A stretch of DNA of 64,000 nt, from contig NZ_CP042427.1 of the NCBI RefSeq assembly GCF_009069125.1, forward strand, positions 558,001-622,000. The letters are read 5' to 3'. Origin of the DNA: Buchnera aphidicola (Aphis fabae) (lineage in GTDB: Bacteria; Pseudomonadota; Gammaproteobacteria; Enterobacterales; Enterobacteriaceae). The notes beneath the pieces are model-generated. The model was not told the DNA's origin, did not search any database, and saw nothing but the letters and a program-made list of their open reading frames with translations. The position numbers and the translations under genes were made by a program. Below are positions 33,355-43,285 of the stretch, piece by piece (position 1 is the first letter of the stretch; the number at the start of each line of letters is the position of its first letter).

Positions 33355-34177
33355 AAATATATCAATGGTTACAGAAAACAATTAAAATATTCTCTAATTT
33401 TGAATATCCTCGATATGAAGCTGAAATACTATTAAGTCATGTATTAAAACGTTCACGTTCTTGGATTATAGCTTTTGATGAAACAGAATTGAATCAATTT
33501 AATCAAAATCAATTAAAAAATTTTGTTAATCGAAGATTATCAGGAGAACCTATGGCTTATATATTAGGAAAAAAAGATTTTTGGTCTTTATCTTTACGTG
33601 TATCTCCAGATACTTTAATCCCTAGACCTGATACAGAAATTTTAGTTGAAACAGTATTATCTAAAATTAATAAGAATCAAAGATATATTCTTGATTTAGG
33701 AACTGGCTGTGGAGCTATCGCATTAGCACTTGGAAGTATTTGTTCAAATTTCAATATTACGGCTGTTGACAATTCAAATAAAGCTATTAAAATAGCTAAA
33801 ATAAATGCGATAGAATTAAGTTTAAATAATATTTTTTTTTTTATAGTAATTGGTTTTCACATATAAATAAAAAATTTCATATTATTGTAAGCAATCCTCC
33901 ATATATTAGTTCAAAAGAAATGCAATTTTTTAAAAAAAATCTTATTTTTGAACCATTTAATGCATTAGTATCAGGAAATCATGGGCTAAAAGATATTGAT
34001 TTAATTATAAAACAAGCAAAAAATTACTTATTTTATAAAGGCTGGCTTTTTATTGAACATGGATGGAAACAAAAATTACAAGTTCAGTGCTTATTTAAAA
34101 AATATAATTTTTTTAATATACAATCTTATAAAGATTATGGAGGTAATGATCGTGTTACTATTGGTCAAAAAAAATAG
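33351..34177 (+). CDS. prmC: Release-factor glutamine methyltransferase PrmC (HemK), frame interrupted at a T11 tract
   Basis: N5-glutamine methyltransferase that modifies the GGQ of release factors. The first frame (33351-33866) carries the N-terminal helical domain, [22 protein letters not shown] and the SAM loop [12 protein letters not shown], but runs out after the T tract. A second frame is open from about 33842 ([11 protein letters not shown], then catalytic VSNPPYISS) to the TAA at 34177. Twelve T instead of eleven at 33832-33842, or a -1 slip, gives 275 aa (E. coli 277). The ATGA overlap with prfA fixes the start. Both halves are well conserved, so loss of function would be very recent; slippage rescue or a sequence error is likely. 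Automated annotation may call it a pseudogene. Confidence 0.85.
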
Positions 34178-34309
34178 TAATATTTTTGAAATTTTTAATT
34201 TAAAAGTATAAATTTTACATTCTGAATAATATGATTGAATATTTTTTATTAAAATATTTTAAAAATATATTTTATTTTCTTTATTAATTAAAAGTATTAG
34301 TATAATAAT

Positions 34310-35119
34310 ATGAAATCTTTTTCAAAAAATAATTTATCTAAATTATCACTGTTTGATTCTATTGTAGCTGCTTCTCAGTTTATTCGAGAAGATTTTCCTA
34401 TAGATTCTGTAGTTTTAGATATGTGTAATAAAATTAAAGAAGCACAATCTTATATTTCATCTGAAATTGAACCAAATAAAAAATTGAAAAAATTATTAAA
34501 TTTATTTTATAAGCATTGGAGTTTTGGTGGAGCGAGTGGTATTTATAAACTTTCAGACGTATTATGGATTGATAATGTTTTAAACACTCGACAAGGTACT
34601 GCAGTATCTTTAGGTATTCTTTTACTACATATTGCACAAGAATTGAAATTACCATTAAATCCAGTAGCATTTCCTACACAATTAATATTAAGAGCTGATT
34701 GGTCAGATAAAAAAAAGTGGTTAATTAATCCATTTAATGGTGATATATTAGATCAGCATATATTAGAAGTATGGTTGAAAGGAAATATTAGTCCAACAGC
34801 AGAGTTGTATGAAAATGATTTATATCAAGCTGAATCTGTTACTATCATTCGAAAGATGCTCAATACTCTAAAATCCGCTTTAATGGAAGAAAAAAATATG
34901 GAATTAGCTTTAAATGTTAGTAATGTTCTTTTGCAAATTGATCCTAATGATCCATATGAAATTCGTGATAGAGGATTAATTTATGCACACTTAGATTGTA
35001 ATCATGTTGCTTTAACAGATCTACTTTATTTTGTGGAAAATTGTCCTGAAGATCCTATTAGTGAAATAATTAAGGTTCAAATTCATTCTATTGAACAAAA
35101 AAAAATGATATTACATTAA
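34310..35119 (+). CDS. sirB1: SirB1-family protein (transglutaminase-like fold plus TPR-like C-terminus)
   Basis: A 269-aa protein that follows prmC, as sirB1 (ychA) does nearby in E. coli (where sirB2 comes between). The central region with GIYKLSDVLWIDNVLNTRQGTAVSLGILLLHIA and FPTQLILR matches the SirB1 transglutaminase-like domain; the C-terminal NVLLQIDPNDPYEIRDRGLIYAHL resembles TPR. The biochemical role is unknown; a regulatory role was proposed from Salmonella work. Long retention in a minimal genome suggests a housekeeping function. Confidence 0.88.
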   Translation: MKSFSKNNLSKLSLFDSIVAASQFIREDFPIDSVVLDMCNKIKEAQSYISSEIEPNKKLKKLLNLFYKHWSFGGASGIYKLSDVLWIDNVLNTRQGTAVSLGILLLHIAQELKLPLNPVAFPTQLILRADWSDKKKWLINPFNGDILDQHILEVWLKGNISPTAELYENDLYQAESVTIIRKMLNTLKSALMEEKNMELALNVSNVLLQIDPNDPYEIRDRGLIYAHLDCNHVALTDLLYFVENCPEDPISEIIKVQIHSIEQKKMILH

Positions 35120-35139
35120 TAAAATTTGTATATTAAGTG

Positions 35140-35946
35140 TTATCCAATATTAATTATATTTCTTTTATGTTGTGTACTTAAATAAAGTTTTTCAATTATT
35201 TTTTTATCTGATTTATTTATTTCTTTTCCTTCTAAGTAGGAATCAATTGTGCTATATTGAATGCCTAAATCAAATTCATCTGGTTTTTGTGGATTTTCAT
35301 CTTCAAGATCTGCTGTTGGTGTTTTTAAATATAAATATTTAGGACAATTTAATTCTCTTAATAATAATTGCCCTTGCCGTTTATTTAATTGAGATATAAG
35401 ATTTACATCTATTCCATGATCTCCATGTTTAGTAAAAAAACCTGTAATAATTTCTGCTGCGTTTCCTGTACCTACAACTATTCCATGTTTCATTGCAGCT
35501 ATGCTATATTGTACTTTCATTCTTTCTCTTGCTTTTTCATTTCCTTTGACATGGTCTGAAATTTTAATTCCTGCCATATTTAATGATAATTCACTACTTA
35601 AAACCGAATTTTTAATGTTAATTGTAAAAATTTTATCTGGATTGATAAAATTAATTGCTTTTTTACAATCTTCTTCATCTTTTTGAATTCCATATGGTAA
35701 TCTTAATGCAATAAATTGATAGGATTGGTCTTTTTTTTCTTGACGTAATTGTTCAATTGTTATTTGACATAATTTTCCTGTTAATGTCGAATCTTGACCT
35801 CCACTAATAGCTACAATTAGAGATTTTAAATGAATATTTTGAAGTAAGTATTTTTTTAAGTGTATAATACGATTTTCAATTTCTATTTTTGGTATAATTT
35901 TTGATTTTACATTTAGTAGTCTAATAATTTTTTTTTGTAATATCAT
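35140..35946 (-). CDS. nadE: NAD+ synthetase, ammonia-dependent
   Basis: Final step of NAD synthesis, 268 aa (E. coli 275). The ATP pyrophosphatase loop [29 protein letters not shown] and [18 protein letters not shown] are intact. There is no glutaminase domain, so it uses ammonia. Convergent with sirB1 with only about 20 nt between stops. Makes the NAD(H) used by complex I and phosphorylated by NadK in this window. Confidence 0.97.
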   Translation of the reverse strand: MILQKKIIRLLNVKSKIIPKIEIENRIIHLKKYLLQNIHLKSLIVAISGGQDSTLTGKLCQITIEQLRQEKKDQSYQFIALRLPYGIQKDEEDCKKAINFINPDKIFTINIKNSVLSSELSLNMAGIKISDHVKGNEKARERMKVQYSIAAMKHGIVVGTGNAAEIITGFFTKHGDHGIDVNLISQLNKRQGQLLLRELNCPKYLYLKTPTADLEDENPQKPDEFDLGIQYSTIDSYLEGKEINKSDKKIIEKLYLSTQHKRNIINIG

Positions 35947-36120
35947 ATTGTATTTAACTTTAAATTAATTAAGATGTTATAAAAATATTTATTTTATCAG
36001 ATTATCTTTTTTTACTAAACTAATTATTATATATTATATATTAAATATAATAATTGTTTAAATTTATATTAAAAAAATTATTTTTACTTTTAAATTTTAA
36101 CAAAACATTGGTAAATAATA

Positions 36121-37320
36121 TTGAATAATTTAATTTTTGTATTAAATTGTGGTAGTTCTTCTATAAAATTTTCTATATTAAACCCAAATACTAAAAAAAA
36201 ATATTTATCTGGTTTAGTGGAATGTTTATTTTTAAAAAATACATATATTAAATGGAAATATTTGGGAATAAAATATGAAAAATATATAGGATCTCATGTA
36301 TCTCATCAAGATGCTTTAAATTTCATTTTTAATCAAGTTTTATCAAAAGAAAAAAATATATATGATAATATTATTGGTATAGGGCATAGAGTTGTTCATG
36401 GTGGAAAGAGAATCAATAAATCTGTTTTAATTAATACTGAAATTATAAGTTTTATCGAAAAAGCTATTCCTTTTGCTCCATTACATAATCCTGCAAATTT
36501 GATAGGGATTAAAATGGTTATGGAAAAACTTCCTCTTTTATCAAATAAAAATGTAGCAGTTTTTGACACTTCTTTTTATCAAAAAATGCCTAAAACTTCA
36601 TTTTTGTATGCTATTCCCTATATTTTTTATAAAAAATATCATATTCGACGTTATGGAGCGCATGGAATCAGTCATAATTATGTTTCAAATCAAGCATCTA
36701 TTATGTTAAATAAAGATTTTAATTCACTAAATATTATAACATGTCATTTAGGAAATGGATCTTCTATTTCTGCAATTCGCAATGGAGTTTGTGTAGATAC
36801 TTCTATGGGTTTAACACCTTTAGAAGGTTTAGTTATGGGTACTCGAAGTGGTGATATAGATCCTTCCGTTATTTTTTTTATGCATCAACAACTTGGAATA
36901 AGTATTAATACAATTAATACAATATTAACGAAAGAATCTGGTTTATTGGGATTAAGCGGAATTAGTAGTGATTTTCGTTATCTTGAAAAAAATTATTCTA
37001 CTAATGAAAAAGCAAAATTATCTGTAGATATTTTTTGTCATCGATTATCTAAGTATATTGCTTCTTATATGTGCTTAATGGATAATAGTTTAGACGCGGT
37101 AGTTTTTACTGGTGGTATTGGTGAAAATGTATCATTAATTAGACAAATAACTTTATCAAAATTATGTTTAATTGGTTTTAAAATTGATATAGAAAAAAAT
37201 CTTTCAGTTAAAAATGGAAAAAGTGGATTAATTACTATAAATAATTCTATTCCAGTTTTAGTAATACCAACAAACGAAGAGTTATTAATAGCACAAGAAA
37301 CGATGAAAATAGTTAGTTAA
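36121..37320 (+). CDS. ackA: Acetate kinase
   Basis: Converts acetyl phosphate and ADP to acetate and ATP; 399 aa (E. coli 400). Signatures: LNCGSSSIKFS at the N-terminus, GHRVVHGG, HNPANLIGI, TCHLGNGSSISAI, GTRSGDIDPS and the C-terminal TGGIGENVS. The start is TTG at 36121; no in-frame ATG lies near. pta follows 46 nt later, giving the usual ackA-pta unit for substrate-level ATP formation. Confidence 0.97.
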   Translation: MNNLIFVLNCGSSSIKFSILNPNTKKKYLSGLVECLFLKNTYIKWKYLGIKYEKYIGSHVSHQDALNFIFNQVLSKEKNIYDNIIGIGHRVVHGGKRINKSVLINTEIISFIEKAIPFAPLHNPANLIGIKMVMEKLPLLSNKNVAVFDTSFYQKMPKTSFLYAIPYIFYKKYHIRRYGAHGISHNYVSNQASIMLNKDFNSLNIITCHLGNGSSISAIRNGVCVDTSMGLTPLEGLVMGTRSGDIDPSVIFFMHQQLGISINTINTILTKESGLLGLSGISSDFRYLEKNYSTNEKAKLSVDIFCHRLSKYIASYMCLMDNSLDAVVFTGGIGENVSLIRQITLSKLCLIGFKIDIEKNLSVKNGKSGLITINNSIPVLVIPTNEELLIAQETMKIVS

Positions 37321-37366
37321 ATATAATTATTTATAAGTTTTTACATTTTAAAATAATAAGAATATT

Positions 37367-39499
37367 ATGTCACGTATTATAATGTTAGTTCCTTTGAATG
37401 ACAATGTTAGTTTAACAACTACTACTTTAAGTTTAGTTTACTTAATTAGTAAAAAAATAAAAAATAATTTTTTTAAATCTTTTTTTTATTTTTCTCTTAT
37501 AGATAATTCAATAGATAATACTAAATTTATTATTAATAAATATTTTTCAAAGAATATCAATTCATTAGAAAATATAGATTTTTCAAAACAATGTTTTAAT
37601 TCTAATCAATATCATATGCTTGTTAATCAGGTTATTGAACAATGTTATAATAAAAAAGATATTAATAATGGATTAATTTTAATTAAAGGTATAAATAGAA
37701 AACAACATATTGATGCTAATAAAATAAATTATGAAGTATCTCAAAATATAAATGCTGAAGTAATATTTGTAGAATATTTAAAAGAGTATTCTTTAGAATA
37801 TATTCATAAAAAAGAAAATAAAATAAAAATATTTTTAAACTATAGTCAATATAAAAATATTTTAGGTTTTATTTTTAATAATATAGGTTCACCTTTAATA
37901 CAAAAAAAATATGATTTTATAGAAAATTTAAATATTTTATACAATTTTCAAAAAAATAAAAATATTTTTAAAATTAAAAAAGATATTTTTTTTACAAATA
38001 AATTTTTTTCTACATTAGCTTGTGTTCCGTGGAATCAACATTTATTAACACCATCTATCATGGAAATTTGTAGTTTTTTAAATGCAAATATTGTTAATAT
38101 GAAAAATACAAAAAATTCTATTGTAAAAAAAGTAATCATATTTGATGAAAATTATGTAAAAATATCAATAAAAAATTATAATCATTCTTTATTTTTAGTG
38201 TGTTTAAGTCGTTTAGAAACATTTGTTGATGAGTTTTTTCTTAGATTAAAAATAAAAAAAATTAGTGGTATTATCTTAACAGGAGTGTCTAAATTTACAA
38301 AAAAGATTTTATATTTAATTAATTGTTTAAAAGATAGTAATATTGCTATTTTTTTTATTAATACAAATACGATAACAACACTATCTCAATTGCAAAAATT
38401 TAATTTTAATATTAATTTTTACGATAAGATACATATTTATAAAATATTAAAATATATTTCTAGTTATTTTAAAAATATTAATTTTAGTTTTTTTCAAGAC
38501 AAAATAACTGGTGATAATAAAAAATATTCACCTAAAGAATTTTGTTATTATTTAAAAATGTTATCTAAAAAAAATAAAAAACGCATTATACTTCCTGAAG
38601 CATACGAACCTCGTATATTAAAAGCTGCATCAATTTCAAGCGATTTAGGAATTGCAGAATGTATATTGTTAGGAAGTCCAAAAAAAATTTTTAAGATAGC
38701 CAATGATAAAGGAATTTATTTAAGCAAAGATATTACAATAATAGAACCTGATTCTATACGAGATAGTTATGTATCAAGATTGATAGAATTAAGAAAAAAT
38801 AAAGGAATTACTGAATGTTCTGCAATAAAACAATTACAAGATAATACTATTTTAGCAACATTAATTTTAGAATCTAATAAAGTTGATGGATTAGTTTCCG
38901 GATCAATAAATACAACAGCTAATACTATACGTCCAGCATTACAAATTATTAAAACTAATCCTATTTATTCTTTGGTTTCTTCAATATTTTTTATGTTGTT
39001 TCCTAAAGAAGTGTTTATTTATGGTGATTGTGCAATTAATGTAGATCCAACTGCTGAACAATTAGCAGAAATTGCAATTCAATCTGCTAATTCAGCTAAA
39101 ATTTTTGGTATAGAACCACGCATAGCAATGTTATCTTATTCTAGCGGGTATTCTGGAAATGGATTACAAGTAGAAAAAGTTAGATATGCAACTGATCTTG
39201 TAAAATTAAAACAACCTAATTTAATTATTGAAGGTCCTATTCAATATGATGCAGCTATTTCAAGAAAAGTTTCTAAATTAAAAATTCCAAATTCAGCAAT
39301 TTCAGGATCTGCAAATATTTTTATTTTTCCAGATTTGAACTCTGGAAATATAACTTATAAGGCGGTACAACGTTCTCTAGGACTGATTTGTATTGGACCT
39401 ATGTTACAAGGACTAAGAAAACCAGTAAATGATTTATCAAGAGGTGCATCAATTGAAGATATTATTTACACTATCGCTTTAACTTCAATTCAGTCATAA
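37367..39499 (+). CDS. pta: Phosphate acetyltransferase
   Basis: Interconverts acetyl-CoA and acetyl phosphate; 710 aa (E. coli 714). The C-terminal catalytic domain (about 390-710) is well conserved (RIILPEAYEPRILKAA, GDCAINVDPTAEQLAEIA, MLSYSSGYSG, GPIQYDAA, DLSRGASIEDI). The N-terminal BioD-like and DRTGG regions (about 1-380) keep their length but have drifted strongly into Lys, Asn, Ile and Phe; the P-loop-like segment of E. coli is not recognisable. Nearly abuts convergent yfaE, with 10 nt between. Confidence 0.96.
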   Translation: MSRIIMLVPLNDNVSLTTTTLSLVYLISKKIKNNFFKSFFYFSLIDNSIDNTKFIINKYFSKNINSLENIDFSKQCFNSNQYHMLVNQVIEQCYNKKDINNGLILIKGINRKQHIDANKINYEVSQNINAEVIFVEYLKEYSLEYIHKKENKIKIFLNYSQYKNILGFIFNNIGSPLIQKKYDFIENLNILYNFQKNKNIFKIKKDIFFTNKFFSTLACVPWNQHLLTPSIMEICSFLNANIVNMKNTKNSIVKKVIIFDENYVKISIKNYNHSLFLVCLSRLETFVDEFFLRLKIKKISGIILTGVSKFTKKILYLINCLKDSNIAIFFINTNTITTLSQLQKFNFNINFYDKIHIYKILKYISSYFKNINFSFFQDKITGDNKKYSPKEFCYYLKMLSKKNKKRIILPEAYEPRILKAASISSDLGIAECILLGSPKKIFKIANDKGIYLSKDITIIEPDSIRDSYVSRLIELRKNKGITECSAIKQLQDNTILATLILESNKVDGLVSGSINTTANTIRPALQIIKTNPIYSLVSSIFFMLFPKEVFIYGDCAINVDPTAEQLAEIAIQSANSAKIFGIEPRIAMLSYSSGYSGNGLQVEKVRYATDLVKLKQPNLIIEGPIQYDAAISRKVSKLKIPNSAISGSANIFIFPDLNSGNITYKAVQRSLGLICIGPMLQGLRKPVNDLSRGASIEDIIYTIALTSIQS

Positions 39500-39509
39500 T
39501 TTGTTTTAA

Positions 39510-39770
39510 TTAAATTTTAATTATAATATTACCGTTTGGTATACAACAACATGGAAAAATTTCATTTTTTTTAAATAAAGCAGCTATAGGCTGTTTTATT
39601 AAGTAATGTACTCTTCCTTTTATTATTTGTATTCGACATGTACCACAGTATCCAGATTTACATTGGTATCCTATATGTATATTATGTTTATTTAGAATAG
39701 ATAATAGTGAAATACTTTGTTTATAAATAATTGTTTTGTTGTTAACTATTTCAATCGTAGAATAGTTCAT
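39510..39770 (-). CDS. yfaE: 2Fe-2S ferredoxin YfaE, maintains the ribonucleotide reductase radical
   Basis: Plant-type 2Fe-2S ferredoxin of 86 aa from ATG 39770, 1 nt after nrdB; an upstream in-frame start would lie inside nrdB and is rejected. Cluster ligands: CKSGYCGTC (Cx4CxxC) and a later Cys in the CCC of FPCCCIPN. In E. coli YfaE supplies electrons to regenerate the diferric-tyrosyl cofactor of NrdB, which fits its place at the end of nrdA-nrdB-yfaE. Confidence 0.94.
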   Translation of the reverse strand: MNYSTIEIVNNKTIIYKQSISLLSILNKHNIHIGYQCKSGYCGTCRIQIIKGRVHYLIKQPIAALFKKNEIFPCCCIPNGNIIIKI

Positions 39771-39771
39771 T

Positions 39772-40902
39772 TTATAGTTTAAACTTTTTAAATTCTTGAC
39801 TAGATAGATCAGAGTCAATTTGACCAACTAAATAAGAGCTAATTTCAGTTTCTTGAGGAGCATTTTGTATATAATCGGAATTTAACCAAGAATCAATCCA
39901 AGGAATAGGGTTTGATTTTTTTTCAAAAGGCATTTTTAAACCTATTGCATCCATACGAATATTAGTGATATATTCTATATATTGGCATAGTATATCTTTA
40001 TTTAAGCCCAGCATTGAACCATCTTGAAATAAATATTCTGCCCATTTTTTTTCTTGTTCTGAAGCAGATATAAAAATTTGAGTTGCTATTTCTTTACATT
40101 CTTCAACAATATTATTCATGTTTTCATTGTTTTTTTGATTACCTAAAAGATATAAAATATGTTGAGTTCCAGTTAAATGCAATGCTTCGTCTCTTGCGAT
40201 TAATCTAATAATTTTCGCATTTCCTTCCATAACTTCTCTTTCTGCAAATGCAAATGAGCAAGCAAAACTAACATAAAACCTAATAGCTTCTAATACGTTA
40301 ACGCTAATTAAACAAAGATATAATTTTTTCTTCAATAAATTTAAATCAATGTAAATTTTTTTTTTATTAATAATATGATCTCCTTCTCCTAATAAATGCC
40401 AGTAACTAGTCATTTCAATTAACTCATCATAATAAGTAGAAATATCTTTTGCTCTATCATTAATATTTTTGTTAGTTATAATATCATCAAAAATAATAGA
40501 TGGGTTGTTTATAATATTTCTAATTATATGAGTATAAGATCGAGAATGGATTGTTTCTGAAAACGACCATGTTTCAATCCATGTTTCTAATTCAGGGATA
40601 GATATAATAGGCAAAAAAGCAATATTTGGACTTCGTCCTTGAATAGAATCAAGTAATGTTTGATACTTTAAATTACTAATAAAAATATGTTTTTCATGTG
40701 AAGGAAGGTTTTGAAAATCTATTCGATCTTGCGATAAATCTATTTCTTCTGGTCTCCAGAAGAATGAAAGTTGTTTTTCAATTAATTTTTCAAAAATATT
40801 ATATTTTTGTTGATCATATCGAGCTATGTTTACAGATTGTCCAAAAAACATAGGCTCTATGAGTTGATTGTTTTTTTCTTTTGAAAATGTTGTATAAGAC
40901 AC
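39772..40902 (-). CDS. nrdB: Ribonucleoside-diphosphate reductase class Ia beta subunit
   Basis: Small subunit carrying the diiron-tyrosyl radical; 376 aa, same as E. coli, when read from the GTG at 40902 ([11 protein letters not shown] matching AYTTFSQTKND after the initiator), with TAGGT just upstream. The in-frame ATG at 40965 overlaps the nrdA end and is rejected. The radical Tyr lies in [11 protein letters not shown], and iron ligands in [17 protein letters not shown] and [12 protein letters not shown]. yfaE follows directly. Confidence 0.97.
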   Translation of the reverse strand: MSYTTFSKEKNNQLIEPMFFGQSVNIARYDQQKYNIFEKLIEKQLSFFWRPEEIDLSQDRIDFQNLPSHEKHIFISNLKYQTLLDSIQGRSPNIAFLPIISIPELETWIETWSFSETIHSRSYTHIIRNIINNPSIIFDDIITNKNINDRAKDISTYYDELIEMTSYWHLLGEGDHIINKKKIYIDLNLLKKKLYLCLISVNVLEAIRFYVSFACSFAFAEREVMEGNAKIIRLIARDEALHLTGTQHILYLLGNQKNNENMNNIVEECKEIATQIFISASEQEKKWAEYLFQDGSMLGLNKDILCQYIEYITNIRMDAIGLKMPFEKKSNPIPWIDSWLNSDYIQNAPQETEISSYLVGQIDSDLSSQEFKKFKL

Positions 40903-40937
40903 TTTTTTATACCTAAAAATTAATTTTTTATATTTTA

Positions 40938-43226
40938 TTATATAATACAAGAACCGCTTGTACAATTATCTTCTTTATTTGTTTCAGATTGATTAAAGTT
41001 ATAATTATCTTCAGCTCCATCTCTTGTATTTTGATAATATAAAGTTTTTATTCCTAATTTATATGCTATAAGTAAATCATATAATAGTTGTTTCATTGGT
41101 ATTTTTTCGTTTATAAACCGTTTTGGATCATAATTAGTATTAACTGAAATAGATTGATCAACAAACTTTTGCATAATAGCCACTAGTTCTAAATATCCAG
41201 TATTATTTGGTATGTTCCAAAGTAATTCATATTGTGTTTTTAATCTTTTATAATCTGGGACTACTTGTTTTAACATTCCATCTTTTGATGCTTTTATACT
41301 AATAAATCCTCTTGGTGGTTCAATACCATTAGTAGCATTAGAGATTTGAGAAGATGTTTCTGAAGGCATTAAAGCAGATAGAGTCGAATTTCTTAAACCA
41401 TATTTTTTAATTTTTTTTCGTAGTAAATTCCAGTTTAAATGTAATGGTTCGTTACATATTACATCTATATCTTTTTTATATGTATCTATTGGCAATTTTC
41501 CTAAGTAATAATTAGTTTGATTAAATAATATACATGATCCTTTTTCTTTTGCTAGTTCACAAGAAGCTTGTAATAAATAATATTGTATTGCTTCAAAAGT
41601 TTTATGTGTTAATTTTTTTGCACTTCCATCTGAATAACGAACTTTATTTTTCGCTAAATAATATGCAAAATTAATTACACCAATACCTAAAGAACGTCTT
41701 GAAATAGAAGAATTTTTTGCTGATATTATTGGATAGTTTTGATATTCTAATATTTCATCTAATGCTCGAACAGATAATATAGATAATTCTTCAAGTTCTT
41801 GTAAATGTTTAATTGAACCTAGATTTAAAGCTGATAATGTACAAAGAGCTATTTCTCCGTTCTCATCATAAATATCATTTAGTGGTTTTGTAGGTAATGT
41901 AATTTCTAAGCATAAATTAGATTGTTTTATTGGAGCTAATTTAGGATTAAAAGGACTATGTGAATTACAGTGATCTACATTTTGTATATAAATACGTCCA
42001 GTAGAAGTTCTCTCTTGCATAATAAGAGAAAATAAATCAATTGCTTTAACGGTTTTTTTCCTTATAGTTTTATTTTTTTCATATTGAATATATATTTCTT
42101 TAAATTTTTTCTGGTTAGAAAAAAAATTTTCATATAATTCTGGAACATCAGAAGGACTAAATAATGTAATTTTTTTCCCTAATAACATCCTTTGGTACAT
42201 TAATTTATTAATTTGAACAGTATAATCAAGATGACGTACTCTATTTTCTTCGATACCTCTATTATTTTTTAAAACTAATAAATTTTCAATTTCAAGATGC
42301 CATATTGGATAAAATACTGTTGCTGCACCACCTCTAACACCCCCTTGTGAACAAGATTTGACAGCACTTTGAAAATGTTTATAAAAAGGAATACATCCTG
42401 TATGAAATGCTTCTCCATTTCTAATTGGACTTCCTAAAGCTCTAATTTGACCAGCATTAATCCCAATACCTGCTCTTTGCGAAACATATTTCACAATACA
42501 ACTTGTGGTTGCATTAATAGAATTTAAATTATCTGCACATTCAATTAAAACACAAGAGCTAAATTGTCGAGTTGGAGTTCTTACTCCTGACATTATTGGT
42601 GTAGGTAGTGAAATTTTAAAAGTAGAAATTGCATTATAAAAGCGTTGAATATAGTTCATTCGAATATTTTTAGGATATTTAGAAAATAAACATGCAGATA
42701 TTAAAATATATAGAAATTGTGCGCTTTCATAAATTTGTCCAGTAATACGATTTTGTAATAAATATTTTCCTTCTAATTGTTTTACTGCAGCATAAGAGAA
42801 GTTCATATCACGGCGATGATCAACAAAAGAGTTCATTATTACATATTCTTCAAAAGAATAATCTTTTAATAAGTTTTTATCATACTTTCCTAGATTTACT
42901 AGCTTTTTAACATGATTATATAGTATTGGTGGTTCAAATTGGTTATAAGCTTTTTTTCGAAGATGAAAAATAGCCAGTCTAGCAGCCATGTATTGATAGT
43001 CAGGTGTATCTTTAGATATTAGATCTGCTGCTGCTTTAATAATTGTTTCATGTATATTAATAGTTGTTATATTATTATAAAATTGAATACGTGAACGTAA
43101 TTCAACTTGAGAAACAGATATATCTTCTAATCCTTTAGCTGCCCAATTTAATACTTTATGAATTTTATCTAAGTTTATTTTTTCTTTTTTTCCATTACGT
43201 TTAGTCACAAATAGACTATTTTTCAT
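40938..43226 (-). CDS. nrdA: Ribonucleoside-diphosphate reductase class Ia alpha subunit
   Basis: Catalytic subunit that makes all deoxynucleoside diphosphates; 762 aa (E. coli 761). The N-terminal ATP-cone holds [17 protein letters not shown]; active-site cysteines are in [15 protein letters not shown] and [11 protein letters not shown]; radical-path tyrosines are in [10 protein letters not shown], and the redox pair is the terminal CTSGSCII. Starts 59 nt from the end of gyrA; in E. coli these two loci also lie close together. Confidence 0.98.
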   Translation of the reverse strand: MKNSLFVTKRNGKKEKINLDKIHKVLNWAAKGLEDISVSQVELRSRIQFYNNITTINIHETIIKAAADLISKDTPDYQYMAARLAIFHLRKKAYNQFEPPILYNHVKKLVNLGKYDKNLLKDYSFEEYVIMNSFVDHRRDMNFSYAAVKQLEGKYLLQNRITGQIYESAQFLYILISACLFSKYPKNIRMNYIQRFYNAISTFKISLPTPIMSGVRTPTRQFSSCVLIECADNLNSINATTSCIVKYVSQRAGIGINAGQIRALGSPIRNGEAFHTGCIPFYKHFQSAVKSCSQGGVRGGAATVFYPIWHLEIENLLVLKNNRGIEENRVRHLDYTVQINKLMYQRMLLGKKITLFSPSDVPELYENFFSNQKKFKEIYIQYEKNKTIRKKTVKAIDLFSLIMQERTSTGRIYIQNVDHCNSHSPFNPKLAPIKQSNLCLEITLPTKPLNDIYDENGEIALCTLSALNLGSIKHLQELEELSILSVRALDEILEYQNYPIISAKNSSISRRSLGIGVINFAYYLAKNKVRYSDGSAKKLTHKTFEAIQYYLLQASCELAKEKGSCILFNQTNYYLGKLPIDTYKKDIDVICNEPLHLNWNLLRKKIKKYGLRNSTLSALMPSETSSQISNATNGIEPPRGFISIKASKDGMLKQVVPDYKRLKTQYELLWNIPNNTGYLELVAIMQKFVDQSISVNTNYDPKRFINEKIPMKQLLYDLLIAYKLGIKTLYYQNTRDGAEDNYNFNQSETNKEDNCTSGSCII

Positions 43227-43285
43227 ATTTACTTAACCTGTTTTACAAATATAATTTTTATAAAATTCATTATTAATATTTTTTA

